Of a DNA stretch of 64,000 nt, positions 50,651 through 62,939 are shown piece by piece; within the stretch, counting starts at the first letter, position 1; each line of letters opens with the position of its first letter. The notes beneath the pieces were generated by a model. It worked only from the letters and a program-made list of their open reading frames with translations. It did not search any database and had not been told where the DNA came from. This DNA is from Zygnema cylindricum (Eukaryota; Streptophyta; Zygnematophyceae; Zygnematales; Zygnemataceae): positions 46,364 through 110,363 of the forward strand of contig JBBHKE010000350.1 in NCBI GenBank assembly GCA_037447655.1, read 5' to 3'. The position numbers and the translations under genes are program-made.

Positions 50651-51660
50651 CAGAATTATTATGAGTGGAGAGTAGTGGAAAACACTTTAATAAGAAGGGT
50701 TGAGCGACGAGGGCAAGAGACCAAGCTAATGTTATGTGGACAGAAGCTTCTTATAATTTAAAGTTTATCCTTATGTGAGTGTGGTCGAATGTGGATGTGT
50801 ATTTTACAATGTGTGAATGTGTTGTTGGGACTGTTTATAGTAATGGGGTTTTCTTAGAGGTAGGAGATCTTGTTACATATGGTATCAAAGATTTGATTAG
50901 AAACCAGGGAGAAGTTTGCTCACCCGAAAATCGATTGCCGTGACCGGTGAGGGTGCTCTTACCTGTGTCAGTAGAACCACAATGTGAAGTGGTAGGGGAT
51001 TGGAAGGAAACTAAGTGATCACACAGCCAGCGACCGCTGGTTAGATGTGGGGCGTGCTCAGCTCTTAAGCACTAAGGCGGGGTGGGTAGTGTAGCCACTA
51101 TTGAAGCTCACTCTAGTTACCTAGAGGCCAAACAAACTTGCCTTCTCCTAGCAATGATTCATGTGTAGAGGGAAGGCTTAAAGCTATAAAGGGTGAGGAT
51201 GTGAAAATTAGAGAGTAAAAGATCCTGATGTAGTGGGAAGTGGGAAATCTGCTAATGGAGGAGAAGGAAAGTGGAGTACTTTACTTCTTCAAGAGCAAAG
51301 GAGTCCAAAAATGACTCAAAACTTTTCAAACCCTAAATTGTTACCTTTGATTGCTTTCAATTTTGTTGTTGCAAAATTTGTGGTTAAATCTTACCTTTGA
51401 GAGCTTTCAATTTTGCTGTTGCAAAATTTGTGGGGAAATTCTTACCTTTTGTTTCAATGTTGGGAAATTGAAATTTGAATTTGCACTAACTTATTGTCAA
51501 TTTTTTGTTTTTATTTATTTCTCAGATTTTGACATTTTCAAAGGATTCGTTAAGGAGAAGAAGTCTTGGATTGGAACAATCTTAGGACTTCAAATCTCCA
51601 GCAAATTTTTTTGGGAAATTATATTCTTTCTTTCTTTTTGCTTGATTTCATTGTGTGATA

Positions 51661-52946
51661 ATGACAAATTCTACATGGAAACGTGAAATGGAGAATGCTT
51701 TGAATGTGTTTAAAAAGCGTACTGTGAAATTGGTCAAAAGATTTAATAATCATGTTGCCGCTATGGATGAAACCATTTCCGAATTGAAAAGTGAATTGAA
51801 AGTTGTTAAAAAAAATGGAAATGTTTGAAATGAGAAATTAGATGAAGTTATTAACTTAATTCAGACCCAGAATGATATTAATGACCAAAAGGGTGAAAGT
51901 AGTAAAAATAATGCCAGTTTTAGAGAGGATGATCATGATAGACCTAAGAAGATAAGAGATCTAAAATTGTCTATTAGTGAGGCACCATCGTTTGATGAGA
52001 AGATTGATGAGTTGGATGCTTGGATTTTTTATATGGGGTATTATTTGGAATCTAGAATTGTGATCGTGATGATTACACTTCTTTTGCTATTAGTTGTCTG
52101 AAGGCGATGCTCAGATTTGGTATTACACTCAGAGAAGGTCTAAATTGATTCCTCATAATGCTAATTGGTAAACTTTTAAAACCGCGATCAAATCGCCATT
52201 GTTGACTGTCACTTTTTAATCTGAATGGAAAAAAAGTGGTTGAACTGTAAGAAAACTGGATCTGTAAAGGATTACATTGTGGAATTTGACTCATCCAGCA
52301 TTCACGTCATAGGTTTGACTGATGAAATGGCTGAGTTGCATTTCTTAAATTATCTGAACCCTATATTGAAATCACAATTGAAACATCAAAAATTTAATAA
52401 TTTGAAAGAATTACAAGACAAGACATTGGAATTAGAGGAATAGTTGGGGTATAATCGGGAAACTAGATCATGTAGGGGTAATTTGAATGAACTATCAGAG
52501 TGGGATGAGGGGGATTTGTGCATGAGGGTCTAAATGCTGGTCTGGTGAATAGGCAAAATATTTTCAGGGGAAAACAGAAGGGTGGAAAAAGTGTTAATGT
52601 AGGAAACAAATTTAACAATAGAGGGGGATACATTAAGAATCCTAATCCAAGCAATAATGCTCAGAAGCCTATCTTTACCATCCCCACATGCACTATTTTT
52701 CAGAAAAAGGGTCATAGAGCATTTGAGTGTGCACAACTGAAAAAGATTAACTGTAAAAACTGTGGAGAGGAGGGACATTTTAGGAGAGAGTGCACAAAAC
52801 CCAACAAGAAAGTCACTTGTTTCAAATGCGGAGGTCCAGATCATTACGCTAAAGACTGTACAAATAAAGGTTCTCTCAAAACAGTCGATGTGAATGAAAG
52901 TCTCCAAGAGGATATTGCATTATACCTAGATGAGCAAGAAACCTAG
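51661..52946 (+). pseudogene. Gypsy gag with zinc knuckles, frame-broken
   Basis: The first part (51661-52220) has several stops. 52225-52443 carries the retrotransposon gag-domain segment (SVKDYIVEFDSSSIHVIGLT). 52518-52946 is the nucleocapsid, with two intact CCHC knuckles (CKNCGEEGHFRREC, CFKCGGPDHYAKDC) and one degenerate knuckle before them (CTIFQKKGHRAFEC, second Cys lost). Confidence 0.8.
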
Positions 52947-53196
52947 GAGGTGGGAAACGGAAATGACTAACTGAAAGTCCTCAGTTGAGTCAGCCGGATG
53001 CAGAAGTTAAAAAATTAACTTTGGAGGGCAAATTAATGAATGGAAAAGTTAGGATAGCTGAATTTATTATGATTGTCACTACACTGCATAGTTTAAAGAA
53101 TCCTTCTGATGAAATTCTCAACAACAGACCTATGTTATGACAGTTAAGTAATGATGACACCAGACACAGTTTGATTAAATTCAAGTCATTAGTGGA

Positions 53197-53517
53197 ATGA
53201 AAAAAGTGAGAGCAATGGTTGATTCAAGTGCCACACATAATTTTATTTCACATAGATTTGTAGTGGAAAATATAATTCCTATTGTCATAAGGGAAAAGCC
53301 TTTACATGTTCAAGTGGCAAATGGTAATACGTCCACATTAGACTTACAAACTGACACGATAGAAGTTGATATCCAGGGTGATAAAATGAAAGTTGTGTGT
53401 GAAATAATGAATTTGGGAAGTGAAGAACTAATTCTGGGAAAGCTTTGGTTAACTGAACACAATCCTCAAATTAATTGGGAAATTAACACCTTGAAAGTGG
53501 AGTCTGAAATTGGTTAG
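53197..53517 (+). pseudogene. Gypsy aspartic protease
   Basis: The frame contains VDSSATHNFIS, the retropepsin active-site region, with Ser in place of the usual Gly (DSGAT). ELILGKLWLTEHNPQINWE is the typical C-terminal ILGMDWL-like segment. The Gly-to-Ser change at the catalytic loop suggests an inactive enzyme. Confidence 0.8.
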
Positions 53518-53523
53518 AAGGTT

Positions 53524-55200
53524 TTGCAAGCATTATCTCCTAAGAAATTGCATAGAAATCATATAAATAACATAACCACATTAGGAATGGAAGGTTTGAT
53601 ATCTGCTAAACAATTTAAAAAGCACTTAAAAGATAAAACAAATCATGTTTTTTTGTTATTAGTAACTGAGGCAGTTATTGATGAAAGAGGGGGAGAAAAC
53701 ACTAACATTGATGTCATCCCAAAATCAGACACCATTAGAACTTTCGAAAAACTAAAATCTGATTTTGTAATTGACATTAATACATCTGATGTTGCTGTTA
53801 AAGATTTGATATTTGAATTTCAAGATAGTTTTCTAAATGATTTACCCTCAAGAAGGCCACCTTCCCGAGATGTGGAATATCTTATTAACCTTGAACTTGG
53901 ATGTAATCCTCTAGTCACATGAATTTATAAGCATAGCTTCTTTGAGCAGGAGGAGTTAAAGAAACAGATCAATGAGCTTTTGGAGAAAGGACATATTCAG
54001 CCCAGCAAATCACCGTTCGGAGCACCTGTTCTCTTCGTCAAAAAAAAGGAAGGAACGTTGAGAATGTGTGACGATTATCGTAGTCTAAACAAGATTCGGT
54101 GAAGGATAAGTATGCGTTACCTTTAATTTCTGATTTGATAGATAGTTTAAAAGGTGTTAAAGTATTTTCGTTGATTGACCTGCGTAGTGGCTTTAATGAG
54201 GTGCCAATGAGAATTGAAGATGTTGATAAAACAGCTTTCACGACTAAGGTAGGTCATTTCGAATGGATAGTGATGCCATTCGGCTTAACGAATGCACCGC
54301 CTACTTACCAAAGATTAATGAACCAAACCTTTTCACATTACATAGATGAGTTTGTCCAAGTGTTTATAGATGATATTTTAGTTTACATTGAATCTAAAGA
54401 ACAACATGTAATTCATTTAAGAAGAGTGTTGGAAAGGTTAAGAGAAAAAAAATTATATGGAAAATTGTCAAAATCCAGCTTTCTTAAAAGTGAACAATTA
54501 TTTTTGGGACACATAGTTAGTGGGGAAGGTGTTAAAACAGATCCATCCAAAATTTTAGCAATCCAAAATTGGAAACCTACTAATGTCACAAAAGTTAGAT
54601 CGTCTTTGGGATTGGCCACTAATTACAGGAAATTTATCAGTAACTTCAATATGATCGCCGCACCTTTGACGGATTTACTTCAAGAGAAGGAGATATTTGT
54701 GTGGGGAGTCGATCAGGAGAGAGCATTCGAGGAACTAAAAGGGAAGTTGACCTCTGCCCCTACACTGGTGTATCCTGACCCTGTTAGGGAATTTGAAGTT
54801 CTGATCACCACAGATGCATCTGATAAAAGTCTAGGTGCAGTCATAAGTCAAAAAGTTGGCAAACACTTTCATCCTATTGCTTTTTAGTCAAAAAAAATCA
54901 ATGATGCTGGAAAAAACTATACAGCACAGGAAAAAAGAATTACTTGCAATTGTACATGCATTGGTGGAATGGCGTTGTTATTTGCATAATAAAGAAAATT
55001 CAGTTCACTGTGATGATAAAGCACTCTCTTATTTACAAAGATTAATTGATGCACAAATTATGACTGGCAGACAGGTTAGGTGGATGCACAAATTAGCATT
55101 TTTCAAATTTAATGTCAAACATATTCTAGGGAAGACAAATGAAGTCGTAGATCCTTTAAGTAGATGTTTTGAAATAAGTGTTATGGTTCAAGATGAATAG
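53524..55200 (+). pseudogene. Gypsy reverse transcriptase and RNase H, frame-broken
   Basis: Segments 53524-53922, 53923-54098, 54099-54887 and 54856-55200 carry, in order, the RT fingers ([20 protein letters not shown]), FSLIDLRSGFNEV, FGLTNAPPTYQRLMN, and the catalytic FIDD box (VFIDDILVY at about 54361-54387). Next are LGHIVSGEGV and RNase H (ITTDASDKSLGAVISQK ... KELLAIVHALVEWRCYL). A TGA at 53920, a frameshift near 54100 and a TAG at 54885 break the frame. Confidence 0.9.
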
Positions 55201-55248
55201 TTTTTAGATATTGTTAGAAATGGTTATGATAAAGATCCTTATGTTGTT

Positions 55249-55950
55249 GTGATTTGCAAATATATTTCGAGAGGGAATCCTGACCCATTGAATGAGAGGC
55301 ATGTCAAAAACTTTAGACTAAAGGATGGTTTACTCTATTTGCAAATTGGGGATAGATTATGCATTCTTGAAGTGGGAGACTTAAGAAAACAAATTTTACG
55401 GAAAGCTCATGAGCATTTGGGAGATTTAGGTCGAGATAAAACTCTTAGTCGATTGCAAAGTAGATTCTTTTGGCTTGGGATGGCAAAGGAGGTGTCAAAA
55501 CACGTGGAAAGTTGTGTCCCTTGACAACAGAGTAAACCTAGTACCCAAAAACCTAAAGGTCTTTAAAACCTTTGGATGTCCCCGAAAGACTTTGGGAATC
55601 TGTAAGTATGGATTTTATTGTCACGTTCTCTGCTACATCTAAAAAAGCAGGAATGACACTATCATGGTCGTAGTCGATAGGTTCAGTAAAATGGCAATCT
55701 TTATCCCTTGCAAAACCACTCATTCAGTTGTAGATATTGGAAAGTTATATTATGACAACGTGGTCAGACATCATGGAGTCCCTCTATCTATAGTCACTGA
55801 TAGAGATTCTAAAATTACGTCTGCATTTTGGAAAGAATTACAACAAAATTCCGGCTGTGAATTGAAAATAAGTACCGGTTATCATCCTCAGACAGATGGA
55901 CAAACAGAAAGGATGAACCGTACACTAGAGGAAATGCTTAAGACTATTTG
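55249..55950 (+). pseudogene. Gypsy integrase, N-terminal and core part, interrupted
   Basis: 55249-55524 has the zinc-binding region (HEHLGDLGRDKTLSRLQSRF ... HVESC). 55664-55950 has the core: the first Asp in VVVDRFSKMA, the second in VTDRDSKITS and the Glu in DGQTERMNRTLEE. A frameshifted stretch separates them. The copia insertion cuts the frame at 55951, and coding resumes at about 59775. Confidence 0.88.
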
Positions 55951-57107
55951 TGTTGGTTTTTGGAAACCTTTAGTCCTCTCTGTATCACATTGCTATACTG
56001 CCATGCTGCTGTGGTTACATCGCAGCCATAGCAGCGTGTGCGATAAATATATTGTGTTGCCATGCTGCGCTGGTCATAACGCAATCATAGCAGCTTGCGT
56101 ACGATGTACTAAGTTTATTGACACGTACGGAATAGGACTTTGTGACGCAAAGACACATAGACAAAAGTACGGTCTGCTTAAAGGGAAAATCTTGGCGGAT
56201 ATAGCGATCGACGTTCTCGGCGGTTAAATGTATGTCGCGTATAAACGAAATCGACGGGCATTTTATGAATCGGGCCGCTGGAGCTCGGAAGTCCGCCGTC
56301 ATTTTGGTCATTTCATGAGGAAACAAAATCGTCCATCACATGATGTTTATTTTGGACGGTCAGTTCAGCGATTGAATTCATAATACTTGTAAATATTTAA
56401 CAATGTTTTGTCCTGTGTATTAATGATAAATGTAGATTTCAGGTACACTCACATTAATAAAGGTAGTTGATTGATTACGTACAGCTGGTATGCCTCCGTA
56501 CAATTAGTAGTAAGCTGTAGTGTATATTTGTAGGACTTAGTCATTTTGAGACTTAGGAACTGTTGGACTAAAATCTGTTTTAGGTCATTTTTGGTATATT
56601 CATCTCAGAATTGCTCTTAGTTTTATCAGCAGATTTATCTGAAATTCTGCATATATGTTCCCCCTTCTGTTGAAAATATTGTGACAAATTTGCAGACTTA
56701 GTATGTGTCTGATTTGCTTGGGGCTTCATTGTGAAGTTAGTCAGATTTATCAAAGTTCTGACAAACTGTTTTCTGCAACTTTGACTGAGTGTTGTGATAA
56801 TTCTGTTTGGTATTATTATATAAAATTTGGTGGGAATACTTAGTGGCTTAGGAACTATCTGGTTGAGTGGTTTCAGCTTGGTTAGGTTATTATGTAGAAT
56901 TCTGAGTGGAGTCAAAAGAGGCTGTTTTCAGTAATTTGTGGTGCTTCCGAGGGTACATTCATTTTTGAAAAGGCCAAAAACCAACAGGTTATGGGCCCAC
57001 ACCCATGGCTACCTATATTGGATGAATGAATATTACCCATATTTGATGGATCTAAATACTACTATTGGAGGAGTATTATAGAGAGCTACTTCAAGTCGAG
57101 GAAGTTA

Positions 57108-57473
57108 ATGGATGTGGTGGATGGGACATGTAGTGAATCATCGATTGGATGGGAGGAGAAGAACAATGACTTTTTACTGACTATCAAGCTATCCTTCAAC
57201 GAGGAACTTGTAATGACTTACCTTGGTTTAGAAAGTGCAGCCGAACTATGGAAGTGTTTAGAACGTGCATATCATAAGACTTTTGTGTATCATTGGATGA
57301 GTAATGTTACAAAAATAATTGAGTATAAGTATGAGAGAGGTAGTATGTTGAATTATTGTATTGGGATACAAATACTGTTTGCAGAAAATGATATTGCAGG
57401 AGGAAACTTTACAAAGGCTCAAAAGGCTTTTCTGTTAATGAAAGGATTACCTAAGGAATATAGGTGTGCTTAA
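57108..57473 (+). pseudogene. Copia gag N-terminal part
   Basis: A frame with LLTIKLSFNEELVMTYLGLE, AAELWKCLERAYHKTF and FTKAQKAFLLMKGLPKEYRC, matching the copia gag (UBN2-type) domain. Coding similarity continues past the TAA to about 57560. A degenerate CCHC-like stretch (CFSV*CNDLGHSFRVC-type) may follow near 57635-57675 but is broken by stops. Confidence 0.75.
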
Positions 57474-57788
57474 GATAGATTAAAACAAGTTGATAAAAGG
57501 AATTGGAACTTAGCTTTAGCAATCAGGTGTGTTTTAGAGGAAGGGGCTAATAACGAGGCTCTATAAGTTCATGGGAATTGTCAAGGTATTAGATCACAAT
57601 TTCAGAGAAATAAAAAAAGTTGTAGGGTATAAAATTGTTTTTAGTGTAATGATTTAGGGCATTCCTTTAGGGTATGCCCACTATATAAAATTGCATGTGT
57701 TACAAGAACATTCAGAGAGGAATGGGATGATAATCGAGTTCGACCCCCGAAAAGAAGTGTTACAATTCACATCGACGAATTTGTATAC

Positions 57789-58160
57789 TTGCCTATTTTT
57801 GCTTTTGGAAATATGAAAAGGGAGGAAGGAAAGGAAATATTCGGGGTCACCGGAAATGGAGTGGAGAAAGAGGTGAGAGAAAAGGAGTCAGATTTTGTCA
57901 ATTTTTCCAGCGACGGATTGGTGAGTGACAATGATTTGCAAGACAAAGAGGCTTTAGAAGTGAGGATAGTAGGAGGAAGTGAAATTGAATTGGAAGTTAA
58001 AACTGAAATTAATTTGCAGGATGAGATTAATACACTTAGAGAAGGAGAGGGGAAAGGAGTTCAAGAAAGTGGAGTCAGTGAAGAAGTTTATAATACGGAA
58101 GAAGGAGAGAGGAAAAGTGTTCAAAAAATTGGAGTACTTGAAGAAGTTTATAATGCGTAA
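57789..58160 (+). CDS. Uncharacterised acidic frame in the nested copia element
   Basis: A 123-codon Glu-rich frame. Its end holds a 21-22-residue tandem duplication (EGKGVQESGVSEEVYNTEEG, then ERKSVQKIGVLEEVYNA). It lies where protease or integrase would be expected but shows no catalytic motif. It may be a leftover of the polyprotein's linker or simply non-coding. Confidence 0.35.
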   Translation: MPIFAFGNMKREEGKEIFGVTGNGVEKEVREKESDFVNFSSDGLVSDNDLQDKEALEVRIVGGSEIELEVKTEINLQDEINTLREGEGKGVQESGVSEEVYNTEEGERKSVQKIGVLEEVYNA

Positions 58161-58489
58161 GAAGAAAATAAAATTGCGAAAATGAGAAAAACATCAAAAA
58201 TCAGTAAGAAAACGAAGAATGGAAGTAGAATTCAATGGATGACTAGTAGAAGGAAACGTATTCCAAAAGTGGTTAAAAGAAGACGGCGTGAAACGTAACT
58301 TTAAGGAAGTGACTACCATTAGCATTGAATGATATTATTGGAGTTTTGAATTTTTGATCAATTTCTAAAATTGATTGAAAAATAGAGTTTTTATTTTGAA
58401 GACCTAGAAAGAGGCAGCGGAAGAAATGGTGTGTCTAGGAAGGACAAATTTTGGAAGAGAGGGTCGCAAGGAGCTGGAGCAGTGGAGGC

Positions 58490-58640
58490 GTTGAGCACAA
58501 CTTGCTATGCTTCTATGTTGCTAAGCTGCTATGCTGCTATGCTGCTATGTTGCTATTCTACTATGCTGCTATATTGCTATTCTGCTATGCTGCTTTGTCG
58601 ATATGCTGCTATGATGCCTTTATCTGATATCGCAATCATA
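58490..58640. repeat. GCTATGCT-type 10-bp microsatellite
   Basis: TGCTATGCTGCTATGTTGCTA words recur with a period of about 10 bp, just upstream of the 3' LTR. Related CCATGCTGC and CATAGCAGC words occur within both LTRs. Confidence 0.85.
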
Positions 58641-59774
58641 TAAGCTACCATGCTTTAATTTATTCCGGATGCACGAAACTAAATTTTCGGGGGAGTATTG
58701 TTTTTGAAAAGTTAGTTTCGCAATTGCGTTGCTTTGACCTCGCTATCATAGCAGCTACTCTGCTCTTATTTTCTTTCGGATGTACGAAACAAAATTTTTG
58801 GGGGAGTGTTGGTTTGAAAAGTCAGTTTCGTAAGGGCGTGACGTTTCGTGTGTACAAAATGTTTCGTGGGTACAGTACGAGATTCTAATGCTACCTTGAT
58901 TTACTGTGGAGATTTGAATAGATCTGCAAATTGCGGAGTAATGACACTAATTGCTCGGGATGTGCGGAATTATTTGAATCAGTGGTAACATGAGCCGAAG
59001 CGGTGGTAACGGTTGAACAAAAGGGGAGAAGGGAGAAATGTGGACTTAGTGGCTGAGAGAGTCTAAAGGTTTGGGGGAGTGTTGGTTTTCGGAAACCTTT
59101 AGCCCTCTCTGTATCACATTGCTATGGTGTTATGCTGCGGTGGTTACATCGCAGCCATAGCAGCGTGTGCGATAAAGATATTGTGTTGCCATGCTGCGCT
59201 GGTCACATCGCAGTCATAGCAGCTTGCTTACGATGTACTAAGTTTATTGACACGTACGGAATAGGACTTTAAGTGACGCGAAGACACATAGACAAAACTA
59301 TAGTCTGCTTAAAAGGAGATGGACGACTTAGTCATTTTGAGACTTAGGAACTGTTGGACTAAAATCTGTTTTAGGTCATTTTTGGCATTTTCATCTGAGA
59401 ATTGCTCTCAGTTTTATTGGCAAAAATTCTGCATGTGTGTTCCTCCTTGTGTTGAGAATATTGTGGCAAATTTTTAGACCTATTGTGTGTGTCATTTGCT
59501 TCGGGCTTCATTGTGAAGTTGGTCAAATTTATCAAAGTTCTGGCAGGTTGTTTTCTGCAACTTTGACTGAGTGTTGTGATAATTCGGTTTGGTATTATTA
59601 TATGAAATTTGGTGGGAATACTTAGTGGCCTAGGAACTATCTGGTTGAGTAGTTTCAGCTTGGTTAGGTTATTCTGTAGAATTCTGAGAGGAGTCAAAGG
59701 AGGTTGTTTTGGGGTAGTCTGTGGTGCTTCCGAGGGTACATTCATGGTTGAAAAGTTCAAAAACCAACAGTTTG

Positions 59775-60480
59775 CAGTGGAGTTCAAAACACATGGGAAT
59801 CTAAACTGCCATTAATAGAATTTGCATACAATTCATGTAAACATGCTAGTACAGGATTCTCACCATTTAAAGTTGACGGATACCAACCTAGAGAAGGAGT
59901 AGACTTAATAACAGGGGTCACTCAAAAAAATAGAGGTTATGGAATAGAGTTTTGGGAATACATTCAAACAATTTGGAAAATTGTCCGGGATACATTAGTG
60001 GAGGCACAAAGGAGGCAAGAATTAAATGCTAACCGCAAACGAGGTGATTGGGTGTTACGCAAAGGTGACAAGGTTTGGCTTTTTATAACTCATTACAGGA
60101 GCAAGATCGAGGGACAATCGGATCCTACGGGGAAATTTGCTCCTAACTACATTGGACCATTTACTGTAATCGAGATGATATCGTTATTTGCTCGCAAATT
60201 GGAATTTCCACCTTCAACAAAAATTCATCCAGTGATACACATCAGCCAATTGAAACCAACAAATCTTTGACCAACTAAAGGAGAATTGGAATTGGATCCC
60301 TCAATAATTATAAAATCTGAGGTCCACATATGGGTAATAGATTGGTTGGTCAACGGTTCAAGGTCGACGATACTATATTCTGGCAAGTGCATTATCTAGG
60401 AAGGCCTGAGGATGAGTTGACTTAGAGGAAAAAAAATTCCGAGTTTTTACACAGGTATTGGAGGGATAATAATATAGAAG
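59775..60480 (+). pseudogene. Gypsy integrase C-terminus with chromodomain-like end
   Basis: After the copia element coding resumes with SKLPLIEFAYNSCKHASTGF. 59998-60270 has GDKVWLFITHY, FAPNYIGPFTVIEMI and HPVIHISQLKP, the normal integrase tail. Beyond a TGA and a frameshift, FWQVHYLGRPEDELT and RKKNSEFLHRYW resemble the middle and end of a chromodomain (about 60375-60460). This would place the element among chromoviruses (inference). Confidence 0.75.
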
Positions 60481-60540
60481 CCCCGTCTTGAGAATTAAAG
60501 GTGTTTTACCTGAGGTCATTTAAAAATAAGGAGGGGATGA

Positions 60541-61507
60541 TGTAACAGTAATAGCGTATTGTACTTAATTATAAGGGGTATTTAGGTGTTAAGATTATAG
60601 AGTACTAAATTTGGTAGACGTCCGCGAAAGAATCACGCTATTTGGAGTTATATTTTAAAAGTTATAGCGATGGGTGTATTTTGGTGACAGTGTGGGGTCT
60701 AAATAACAAGTGGGTATCATTGAAACGGGTTAAGGGTCAAATTAGTACCGAAATTTTGCGTGTACGTTTCATAAAGTTCTAATGAAACGTTTAGTATGCA
60801 CGATGGTTCGTTTCGTACAAATTTTAGTACGAAACGTCACTTTCACTTAAGAGAATTTCTTAGGAAGTTTCGCGTGCGAAATTTGTTTCACACGATCGTG
60901 CGAAGTCGCGTTTCGTTTGGCGCGCACTTTTGCACGAAAATGATACGTAGTGAAACGTAACGTTTGATTGGTTAGTAAAATGCTAAGTTGTTAGTAAGAG
61001 ATTTCGCACGTTTTTGCATTCGTCAGTCTGTGTCCTTGCTGATCAATGATTAGCCCGGGTAAAAGCTTGTTAAAACAGAGCGTTGACTTTGGCTTGGCTA
61101 GTCCTGGGCGGTGATGGATAAATAGTGAAGTGTAAGAGGAGAGTAGACATCTTTTCCTTTGGGAAAAGTTTGTGGAAATTTCGACTGATCTTGGTCCTGA
61201 GCGATTAATTCCAAATTGGAGAAAAGGCATTTTTTTTGCATTAAAATCTTTTACTAACTAAATATTGTTTAGTAGTTAAGAGATAGAATTATTAAGAGTG
61301 GAGAGTAGTGGAAAATACTTTAATAAGAAGGGTTGAGCCACGAGGGCATGCGACCAAGCTAATGATATGTGGAAGCTTCTTATAATTTAAAGTTTATCCT
61401 TATGTGAGTGTGGTCCAATGTGGATGTGTATTATCCAATGTGTGAAATGTGTATTTGGGATTGTTTGTAGCAATGAGATTTTCTGAGAGGTAGGAGATCC
61501 TGTTACA
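60541..61507 (+). repeat. Gypsy 3' LTR
   Basis: 967 bp from TGTAACAGTAATAGCG to GATCCTGTTACA. Its last 222 bp match the 5' LTR remnant at 50652-50877. It contains GTTTCGTGCGAAA-type inverted words around 60760-60960. Confidence 0.85.
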
Positions 61508-62400
61508 TTCCCAAAATACAATCGAAAATAAAAATGAAATTTCGTAACATTCCCTCATCACGCTATTTTCGGTTACTTTTGTTCGTCACAATATTTCTCT
61601 CAAAGGACTTTCGTTATGTTTAAAAAATGAAACCCTAAAAATGAGCTAGCGTACAGACTGGGGTCTCCAAAAAATATACAAGTTTTGTCGTATGATTACT
61701 TCGTACGCAGGTACATGGTACGCAAGTCAAGATTGGAAGTTAAGTTTGTTGGTGCTAAAAATCTGAAAGATATTCAATATCGGATCGTAGCTTGCGTGGC
61801 GCCAGTCAATTTAGAACACGTGGCTTACAAACTCTACATGATGAAACATCGACTCAATCGACCCGGTCTGTAAAGTTTGCCGTACAATTACAAAAATGTA
61901 CGATGGAACTTCACCCTTAGAGTCATTGATGTTAATTTGTGTATGAATCCCATTGTGAAAAAAATGTTTGATTGTAATTTCTCTATAACGCTGATTTAGG
62001 TATACAAAATCCGTCGTTTTTACAAATACGTTAAAATAGGTAGAAGTACAAAATCTGACAATCCGTACTACGTCGCGTCCATTCAGTGTAATTAATCCAT
62101 AATTATAATTTGGGTTTGCGAGCGCGCTTGTCGCAAACTCGACTCCACGTTTATTCTAAGCGCAGTTTTGCATGCAACCGATATAAGCTAACTACAGTTT
62201 TCGTACGATTTTCGGTAATCAAGTACAATTTTGTACCAGCAAACACATTCCGTACACCACACTATTCATGAAATAAGTACGGTAATTCCATTAACGCTAA
62301 TTCACAAGAATCGCAATTAACGTCACGGATAAAATAGAATCAGTTAGTATATTTCGAGTATCAATGTCAAAATTTTGGGGCGCCGATATAGAGTGCATAA
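61508..62400. other. No supportable gene
   Basis: AT-rich DNA with many GTACG words. A short frame at 61685-61873 has no recognised domain. Degraded MITE-like words (TTAACGCTAATTCAC) appear near 62290. Confidence 0.5.
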
Positions 62401-62925
62401 GTCAAATAACAATTCACAGTGTAGTATGTGTATCTGACAATTCTAACGCTGTCGCGCTGTTCACACGGTCGACGGACGAACATATGAGAACGAACATTTT
62501 TGTCGACGAGTTTGTGTCTCTTTCTTCCAGTGCACATTCACATGCGTGTGAAATAATGTTAAGTGCCTTTCTATGCCTTTGTAATTGAAAAAGTACCATT
62601 TCGTACGGAGATACCTTGTCCGTACGCCACACTATTTCTATTGCAGTGTACTTCCATTATTAACGCTAATTGAAAAAAAACCCTAATTAGAATAATGGAA
62701 AAAATAGAATCATGGACTATATTTTAGGTTTTTTTTTTTTTAAATAGGGCACCAAATTAGCTTTATTTACTCTAATAGCAATTGGCGATATACAATACAC
62801 CGTGAATCGTTATTAGCCTTATGTACGCTATATCATCACCCCAAAATCTTGACATTGATACCTTAAATATAATAAATTACATTATTTAAGGATGTGTACC
62901 ATAATCTGCCACGTCTCCTATGTTG
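62401..62925. mobile_element. Adjacent degraded family B MITEs
   Basis: A family B right end (AACAATTCACAGTGTA) stops at 62423 and a second (CTAATAGCAATTGGCGATATA) at about 62792. A third element starts TACACCGTGAATCGTTATTAG at 62796 and follows the interior of 1959-2160 to about 62925, where it is truncated. Confidence 0.6.
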
Positions 62926-62939
62926 ATGTTTGTGTATTT

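Larger units (their letters stand above)
55951..59769 (+). mobile_element. Short gag-only Ty1/copia element nested in gypsy integrase
   Basis: The 5' LTR is 55951-56986 and the 3' LTR 59080-59769, both starting TGTTGG and ending CCAACA. The flanking 5-bp duplication is ATTTG / GTTTG. The PBS GGTTATGGGCCCAC (56987-57000) is complementary to the anticodon arm of initiator tRNA-Met, as known for Drosophila copia. The polypurine tract AAAGGTTTGGGGGAG precedes the 3' LTR. The interior is only 2.1 kb, with no RT or integrase. The 5' LTR has a 351-bp segment (56183-56533) where the 3' LTR has about 11 bp. Confidence 0.9.
50652..61507 (+). mobile_element. Ty3/gypsy chromovirus-like retrotransposon, decayed, with nested copia element
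   Basis: The 5' LTR is only a 226-bp remnant (50652-50877, ends GATCTTGTTACA), followed by the PBS TGGTATCA (50880-50887), which matches initiator tRNA-Met. The 3' LTR is 60541-61507, starting TGTAACAG directly after the polypurine tract AATAAGGAGGGGATGA. Gag, protease, RT, RNase H and integrase follow in normal order but with stops and frameshifts. A copia element fills 55951-59769 inside the integrase. Without it the element is about 7 kb. Confidence 0.88.

Noticed and set aside
54413-54619. Antisense frames inside the gypsy RT
   Set aside because: Shadows of the sense coding sequence, which has the recognisable RT motifs.
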